NCBI RefSeq assembly: GCF_028437565.1
Contig: NZ_JAMRYR010000001.1
Location: 248,001 to 312,000, forward strand
From: Actinomyces sp. B33
GTDB lineage: Bacteria; Actinomycetota; Actinomycetes; Actinomycetales; Actinomycetaceae
DNA length: 64,000 bases
Direction: 5' to 3'
This document shows positions 59,907-64,000 of this stretch, piece after piece (the first letter of the stretch is position 1; every line of letters starts with the position of its first letter). Position numbers and translations under genes: made by a program. Below the pieces are notes generated by a model. The model made no database searches, was not told the DNA's origin, and worked only from the letters and a program-made list of their open reading frames with translations.

Positions 59907-60248
59907 GGTGTTCCCCTTACGTCGGAGTCGGGTGGGGCGGCCTCGGCCGCGGGGGCGCGCCGATCTGCGGGTCGATCCCGGCGCCCGCCCGTCAGCCTAC
60001 CGGTCGGGCGGGGGTTTGCCCCCCGTCCGGCGTCGGCATGCGACTCGATTCACGAGGGCGGCGCCCCCTTCCCCCGTTCTCCGTCGTTCCCGCGTGGCCG
60101 GGTCGTCCACGCCGGCATCAGGCGGCGCGCGTCTGACCCGCGCCGGCAGCACCTCCCGCCCGGCCGCGAGGGGGCTGGCGGACCAGCCCCAGCCGATCAT
60201 TCCCCGGCCTGACCGGACTAAGCCTCGTCCCGGCCAGACCAGCCCCGG
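59907..60248. other. 342-nt gap between cysS and rlmB
   Basis: GC-rich with a G/C hairpin around 60000-60030 (GGGCGGGGG...CCCCCCGTCC), possibly a terminator after cysS. Apart from the rlmB SD at 59909-59925 I see no gene or clear regulatory site. Confidence 0.5.
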
Positions 60249-61700
60249 TCACCCGAGGTGCCAGCTGGCCCCGTCGCGCCCGTCAGCGACGGCGATGCCG
60301 GCGGCGGTCAGGCGGTCTCGCAGGGCGTCCGCACGCGCCCAGTCCTTCGCGGCGCGCGCTTCGGCTCGTTCGGAGATGAGCGCCTGGACGAGGGCGTCGA
60401 GGGCGTCGTGCTCGGCCGAGCCGGCGCCGCCGCCTGCGCCCAGGCAGGAGCGCCACTGCGGCGAGGCGGGGTCGAGGCCGAGGACGTCGAGCATCGAGCG
60501 GACGAGGACCTGCTCGCGGCGCACCGCGGCCGCGTCCCCCTCGGCGATCGCCGTATTGCCGGTCTTGAGGTGCTCGTGGGCGACGGCCAGGGCCCCGGCG
60601 ACGTTGAGGTCGTCGTTCATCGCGGCGACGAAGCCCTCGGGCAGGGCGTCGGGCCCGAGCAGGATCTCGTCGGCCCCGGCCTCCCCGGCGACCCCGATGG
60701 CCCGCTCGACGAAGCCGGAGAACTTCGCCCATGCGGCGGCGGCCGCCGGCAGGGTCTCGGGCGCCCATTCGATGGCCGAGCGGTGGTGGACGGTGGACAG
60801 GGCCCAGCGGACGGCGGCGGCGGGGTGCTCGTCGGTGAGGGCCCCGATGGACAGGACGTTGCCGAGGGACTTCGACATCTTCTCGCCCTTGGTCGTCACC
60901 CACGCGTTGTGGACCCACAGGCGGGCGAACCCCCAGCCGGCGCCGTGCGACTGGGCCTGCTCGTTCTCGTGGTGGGGGAAGCGCAGGTCGATGCCTCCGC
61001 CGTGGATGTCGAACTCGTCGCCCAGGTAGCGCCGGCTCATCGCCGAGCATTCGAGGTGCCAGCCGGGCCGGCCGGCGCCCCAGGGGGACTCCCACGAGGC
61101 GGTGGCGGGCTCTCCGGGTTTGGCGGCCTTCCACAGGGCGAAGTCGCGGGGGTCGCGTTTGCCGGCCTCGACGGCGGCGTCGATCTGGGCCTCGTCCTCG
61201 GTGGTGCGCATGTCGTCGAGGCGCTGGCGCGTCAGCGACCCGTAGTCGGCTTGGGAGCGCACGTCGAAGTAGACGTTGCCGCGTCCGTCGGCGTAGGCGC
61301 GCCCCCGGTCGACGAGGCGTCGGACGAGGTCGATCTGGTCGGGGATGTGGCCGGTGGCGCGTGGCTCGTAGGTGGGGGGGAGTACGCCGAGGGTCCGGTA
61401 GGCGTCGGTGAATTCTCGTTCGAAGCGGTAGGCCCAGGCCCACCAGGGGGCGTCGGCCTGGGCGGACTTGGTGAGGATCTTGTCGTCGATGTCGGTGATG
61501 TTGCGGACGTAGGCGACGTCGAGGCCGGTGCGGCGCAGCCAGCGCACGAGGGCGTCGAAGGCGACGGCGGCGCGCAGGTGCCCGACGTGGGGCGAGCCCT
61601 GGACGGTGGCGCCGCACAGGTAGATGCCGACCCGTCCGGGGACGACGGGGTCGAGGGGCTGGAGGCGGGCCGTCTTGGAGTCGTGCAGGTGCAGCGTCAT
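60249..61700 (-). CDS. cysS: Cysteinyl-tRNA synthetase
   Basis: 483 aa. Class I synthetase: [17 protein letters not shown] contains Cys29 (zinc ligand) and an HxGH-type signature (HVGH). LECSAMS and [11 protein letters not shown] give the other zinc ligands; KMSKSLGN is the ATP loop. [13 protein letters not shown] is also typical. The full length excludes the shorter mycothiol ligase MshC (about 410 aa), which shares these motifs. A -10 box (TAGGAT) 7 nt before the ATG suggests a leaderless transcript. Confidence 0.93.
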   Translation of the reverse strand: MTLHLHDSKTARLQPLDPVVPGRVGIYLCGATVQGSPHVGHLRAAVAFDALVRWLRRTGLDVAYVRNITDIDDKILTKSAQADAPWWAWAYRFEREFTDAYRTLGVLPPTYEPRATGHIPDQIDLVRRLVDRGRAYADGRGNVYFDVRSQADYGSLTRQRLDDMRTTEDEAQIDAAVEAGKRDPRDFALWKAAKPGEPATASWESPWGAGRPGWHLECSAMSRRYLGDEFDIHGGGIDLRFPHHENEQAQSHGAGWGFARLWVHNAWVTTKGEKMSKSLGNVLSIGALTDEHPAAAVRWALSTVHHRSAIEWAPETLPAAAAAWAKFSGFVERAIGVAGEAGADEILLGPDALPEGFVAAMNDDLNVAGALAVAHEHLKTGNTAIAEGDAAAVRREQVLVRSMLDVLGLDPASPQWRSCLGAGGGAGSAEHDALDALVQALISERAEARAAKDWARADALRDRLTAAGIAVADGRDGASWHLG

Positions 61701-61707
61701 GGCGTCG

Positions 61708-61713
61708 ATCCTA
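61708..61713 (-). promoter_or_regulatory. -10 box for leaderless cysS transcript
   Basis: TAGGAT on the minus strand ends 7 nt before ATG 61700. Confidence 0.45.
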
Positions 61714-61823
61714 CCGATGGCCGAGGACGGCGCGGCCCGGTGGGCGCGCGGGGGCGGGGCCGGTCGTCGTGAGGCGGTGGAGCGGGAGGGCCGACGAGCG
61801 GGGCGGGGCGGGCGGTTAGCCTC

Positions 61824-63308
61824 TCATCCGTCGTGTCGGCGACCCGGGCGGATCCTCTCGACGATGAGGTCCTTGAGGGCGTCGACGTCGCACGGCAGGT
61901 CGACGACGCGCTGCTCGCCGTCCTCGATGCCGGCGAAGCGCGCGGGCACGGGCGCGGGGCTCCCGGTGGCCTCGGCGATGGTCCGGGCGAACTTGACGGG
62001 CAGGGCGGTCTCCATGACGACGACCGGGCCGTCGAGCCTCGGGGCCCATTCGCGCGCCACGTGGACGCCGTCGGCGGTGTGCGGGTCGATGAGCTCCCCG
62101 GATTCGTCGAGGGTGCGGGCGATCTCGGCGAGCCGGTCGGCGTGGGTCGACGACCCGGACGCGAAGCCGTAGTCGTCGCGGATGCGGGCGAATTCGGGGG
62201 AGCCCGACAGGTCGAAGGCCCCGTCGTCGCCGAGGGCGGCGCCGAACAGATCGGCGGTGCGCCGCCCGTCGCGGCCGAGCAGGTCGAAGACGAAGCGCTC
62301 GAAGTTCGACGCCTTGGAGATGTCCATCGACGGCGACGAGGTCGCCAGGGTGTCGGCGGCCGAGCGGACCCGGTAGACGCCGGTGCGGAAGAATTCGTCG
62401 AGGACGTCGTTCTCGTTGGTCGCGACGATGAGCGCCCCCAGCGGCACGCCCATCGATCGGGCGATGTGGGCGGCGCAGATGTTGCCGAAGTTGCCCGAGG
62501 GGACGACGACGTTGACCCGTTCGTCGTCGGAGTTCGTCGCGCGGATCCAGGTGGCGACGTAGTAGACGACTTGGGCGAGCAGGCGCGCCCAGTTGATGGA
62601 GTTGACGGCGCCGATGTGCCAGCGCTCTTTGAACTCGGCGTCCATGTTGACGGCTTTGACGAGGTCCTGGCAGTCGTCGAAGACGCCGTCGACGGCGACG
62701 TTGACGATGTTGTCGTCGAGGAGGGAGAACATCTGGGCGCGCTGGAAGGGGGTCATCCGCCCGGCGGGGGTGAGCATGACGACTCCGAGGCCCTCGCGTC
62801 CGCGCAGCGCGTACTCGGCGGCCGACCCGGTGTCGCCGGAGGTGGCGCCGACGATGGTCAGCCAGTCGCCGCGGCGGGCGAGCTCGTAGTCGAAGAGCTC
62901 CCCGAGCAGTTGCATCGCCATGTCCTTGAAGGCGGCGGTCGGCCCCCCGGACAGGCGGGCGAGGCGCAGGTCGGCGGGGCGCCCGTGGGTGTCGGTGGCC
63001 CCGGCCAGGGGGGTGACGGGGACGATCCGGGGGTCCTCGAAGGCGGGGGCGCTGTAGGCGCGCGCGCAGATGCCGGCGAGGTCGTCGGCGGGGATGTCGT
63101 CGATGTAGAGCGCGAGGATGTCGGCCGCGAGCGCCGCGTAGCCGTCCTCGTCGAGGGTGCGGCGGGCGCGGGCGAGGGCGTCGGCGCCGAGCCTCGGGTA
63201 CTCCTCGGGCAGGTAGAGGCCGCCGTCTGGGGCGAGGCCCGTCAGGAGGATGTCGCAGAAGCGGCGGGGGGCGTCGTCGGGGCGGCGGCGGGTCGAGATG
63301 TAGCGCAC
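61824..63308 (-). CDS. thrC: Threonine synthase
   Basis: 494 aa. Converts O-phosphohomoserine to threonine. It begins RYISTRR and LTGLAPDGGLYLPEEYP, the N-terminal domain of the long E. coli/yeast-type enzyme. The PLP Lys is in PTAAFKDMAMQLL; GATSGDTGSAAEYAL binds the PLP phosphate; SINWARLLAQVVYY and VPSGNFGNICAAH follow. GTG start 63308 has TAGAAT 6 nt upstream, again a leaderless arrangement. Not linked to other threonine genes here. Confidence 0.93.
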   Translation of the reverse strand: MRYISTRRRPDDAPRRFCDILLTGLAPDGGLYLPEEYPRLGADALARARRTLDEDGYAALAADILALYIDDIPADDLAGICARAYSAPAFEDPRIVPVTPLAGATDTHGRPADLRLARLSGGPTAAFKDMAMQLLGELFDYELARRGDWLTIVGATSGDTGSAAEYALRGREGLGVVMLTPAGRMTPFQRAQMFSLLDDNIVNVAVDGVFDDCQDLVKAVNMDAEFKERWHIGAVNSINWARLLAQVVYYVATWIRATNSDDERVNVVVPSGNFGNICAAHIARSMGVPLGALIVATNENDVLDEFFRTGVYRVRSAADTLATSSPSMDISKASNFERFVFDLLGRDGRRTADLFGAALGDDGAFDLSGSPEFARIRDDYGFASGSSTHADRLAEIARTLDESGELIDPHTADGVHVAREWAPRLDGPVVVMETALPVKFARTIAEATGSPAPVPARFAGIEDGEQRVVDLPCDVDALKDLIVERIRPGRRHDG

Positions 63309-63314
63309 GAACCG

Positions 63315-63320
63315 ATTCTA
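63315..63320 (-). promoter_or_regulatory. -10 box for leaderless thrC transcript
   Basis: TAGAAT on the minus strand ends 6 nt before the GTG start; no SD. Confidence 0.5.
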
Positions 63321-63542
63321 TCGGCGCCCCGATCGCGGGGCCGAGGCGTCCGCCGGGCTTCGGCGGTTTTGGCCCGTCGACTTCGGGGGTGGCGAACAGG
63401 CGCGGGAGGCCACCTCGCGCTCGTTCGTCATTCCCGCGATTCGGGCTCGTCCTCCGAAACGAGCCGGACTCTCATCGGACCGGGATCGGAATCGTCGCCC
63501 TCGACGGGGCCGGGCCTGCGTCCTCGTCGATCGGGACTCCCC

Positions 63543-63548
63543 TACCCT
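63543..63548 (+). promoter_or_regulatory. -10 box for leaderless ispF transcript
   Basis: TACCCT ends 6 nt before ATG 63555; no SD. Confidence 0.45.
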
Positions 63549-63554
63549 GGGCGC

Positions 63555-64000
63555 ATGAGCGAAGCGAACTCCCCAGTCCCCTTCCGCATCGGCCAGGCCG
63601 TCGACGTCCACGCCTTCACCACGGACCCGCAGGTCGCCCGGGACAAGACCCTCATGCTCGCCTGCCTGGCCTGGCCCGGCGAGACTCCTCTGGAGGGCCA
63701 CTCCGACGGGGACGTCGCCGCGCACGCCGTGTGCGATGCGATCCTCGCGGCGACGGGCCTGGGCGAGATGGGCTCGGTGTTCGGCACGTCGCGGCCCGAG
63801 TGGGCCGGGGCCTCGGGCGAGGAGTTCCTGCGCGAGGTCGTGCGGATGGCCACCGAGGCCGGGTGGCGGGTCGGCAACGCGACCGTCCAGGTGGTGGGGA
63901 ACCGCCCCCGGATGCGGGCTCGCCTGCCCGAGGCGTGCGCGCGCATGTCGCAGGTCGTCGGCGCCCCGGTCCAGGTGTCGGCGACGACCTCGGACGGCCT
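63555..64000 (+). CDS. ispF: 2-C-methyl-D-erythritol 2,4-cyclodiphosphate synthase (3' end beyond window)
   Basis: The first 148 residues are visible and the frame is open to the window edge. Zinc ligands DVHAF near the N-terminus and the signature LEGHSDGDVAAHAVCDAILAATG identify IspF of the MEP isoprenoid pathway. IspF trimers bind CDP-ME phosphate at subunit interfaces. Later VGNRPRMRARLPEACARMSQ is the expected cytidine-binding helix region. It is divergent from thrC. Most family members are about 155-165 aa, so nearly all of it is here. Confidence 0.92.
   Translation, partial: MSEANSPVPFRIGQAVDVHAFTTDPQVARDKTLMLACLAWPGETPLEGHSDGDVAAHAVCDAILAATGLGEMGSVFGTSRPEWAGASGEEFLREVVRMATEAGWRVGNATVQVVGNRPRMRARLPEACARMSQVVGAPVQVSATTSDG

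Overview
The window is GC-rich chromosomal DNA from an actinobacterium. WhiB, a DUF4177 protein, an M. tuberculosis-like Tad locus, a DUF5926 protein and a LAxTG-type wall anchor all point there. The overall gene style suggests a member of the Actinomycetaceae (Actinomyces/Schaalia-like). That placement is inference, because no rRNA or marker phylogeny is available in the window.

Layout. 1-6.8 kb: end of a membrane protein, an acidic membrane protein, then a block syntenic with M. tuberculosis crp / whiB4 / ponA2 / metallophosphoesterase. 6.9-7.7 kb: tRNA-Pro(CGG), a strong terminator and a small toxin-antitoxin pair. 7.8-16 kb: pyridoxal kinase, small proteins, YkvI and BASS transporters, an ABC exporter, YwiC, an aminotransferase and a small membrane protein. 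16.4-19.4 kb: TPP-riboswitch-controlled thiM-thiE-thiD-tenA salvage operon. 19.4-32.3 kb: a WXG-like protein with its hydrolase, fructosamine kinase, purB, a GH13 glucosidase operon with a second hydrolase, and a very large FG-GAP wall protein. 32.5-40.3 kb: DNA glycosylase, csoR-copZ-copA copper operon, glycosyltransferase, DUF5926 and an FGGY kinase. 40.7-46.3 kb: Tad/Flp pilus operon (ssd-tadA-tadBC-DUF4244-tadE-Rv3654c-like). 46.4-58.8 kb: complete type I-E CRISPR-Cas system with a 43-repeat array. 58.9-64 kb: rlmB, cysS, thrC and the start of ispF.

The CRISPR-Cas locus is transcribed leftwards in the order cas3-cse1-cse2-cas7-cas5-cas6-cas1-cas2-array, with 1-4 bp overlaps at almost every junction. 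Just upstream of cas3 lies a two-repeat mini-array. Each degenerate repeat is conserved only in the half that would end up in one mature crRNA. Its spacer matches 16 of 21 positions in the AT-rich cas3 promoter immediately downstream, and three of the five mismatches fall on positions 6, 12 and 18, the bases flipped out in Cascade R-loops. I read this as a crRNA-like guide that lets Cascade repress its own operon. It is the strongest candidate for an interesting system here.

Other structure: a dispersed hairpin-forming repeat occurs four times, two 64-bp identical copies bracketing the CRISPR-Cas locus. CopA carries its metal-binding domain inside the ATP-binding region instead of at the N-terminus. 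A (CTGTCC)10 tract lies in the Tad locus. Many genes have a -10 box exactly 6-7 nt before the start codon, implying leaderless mRNAs.
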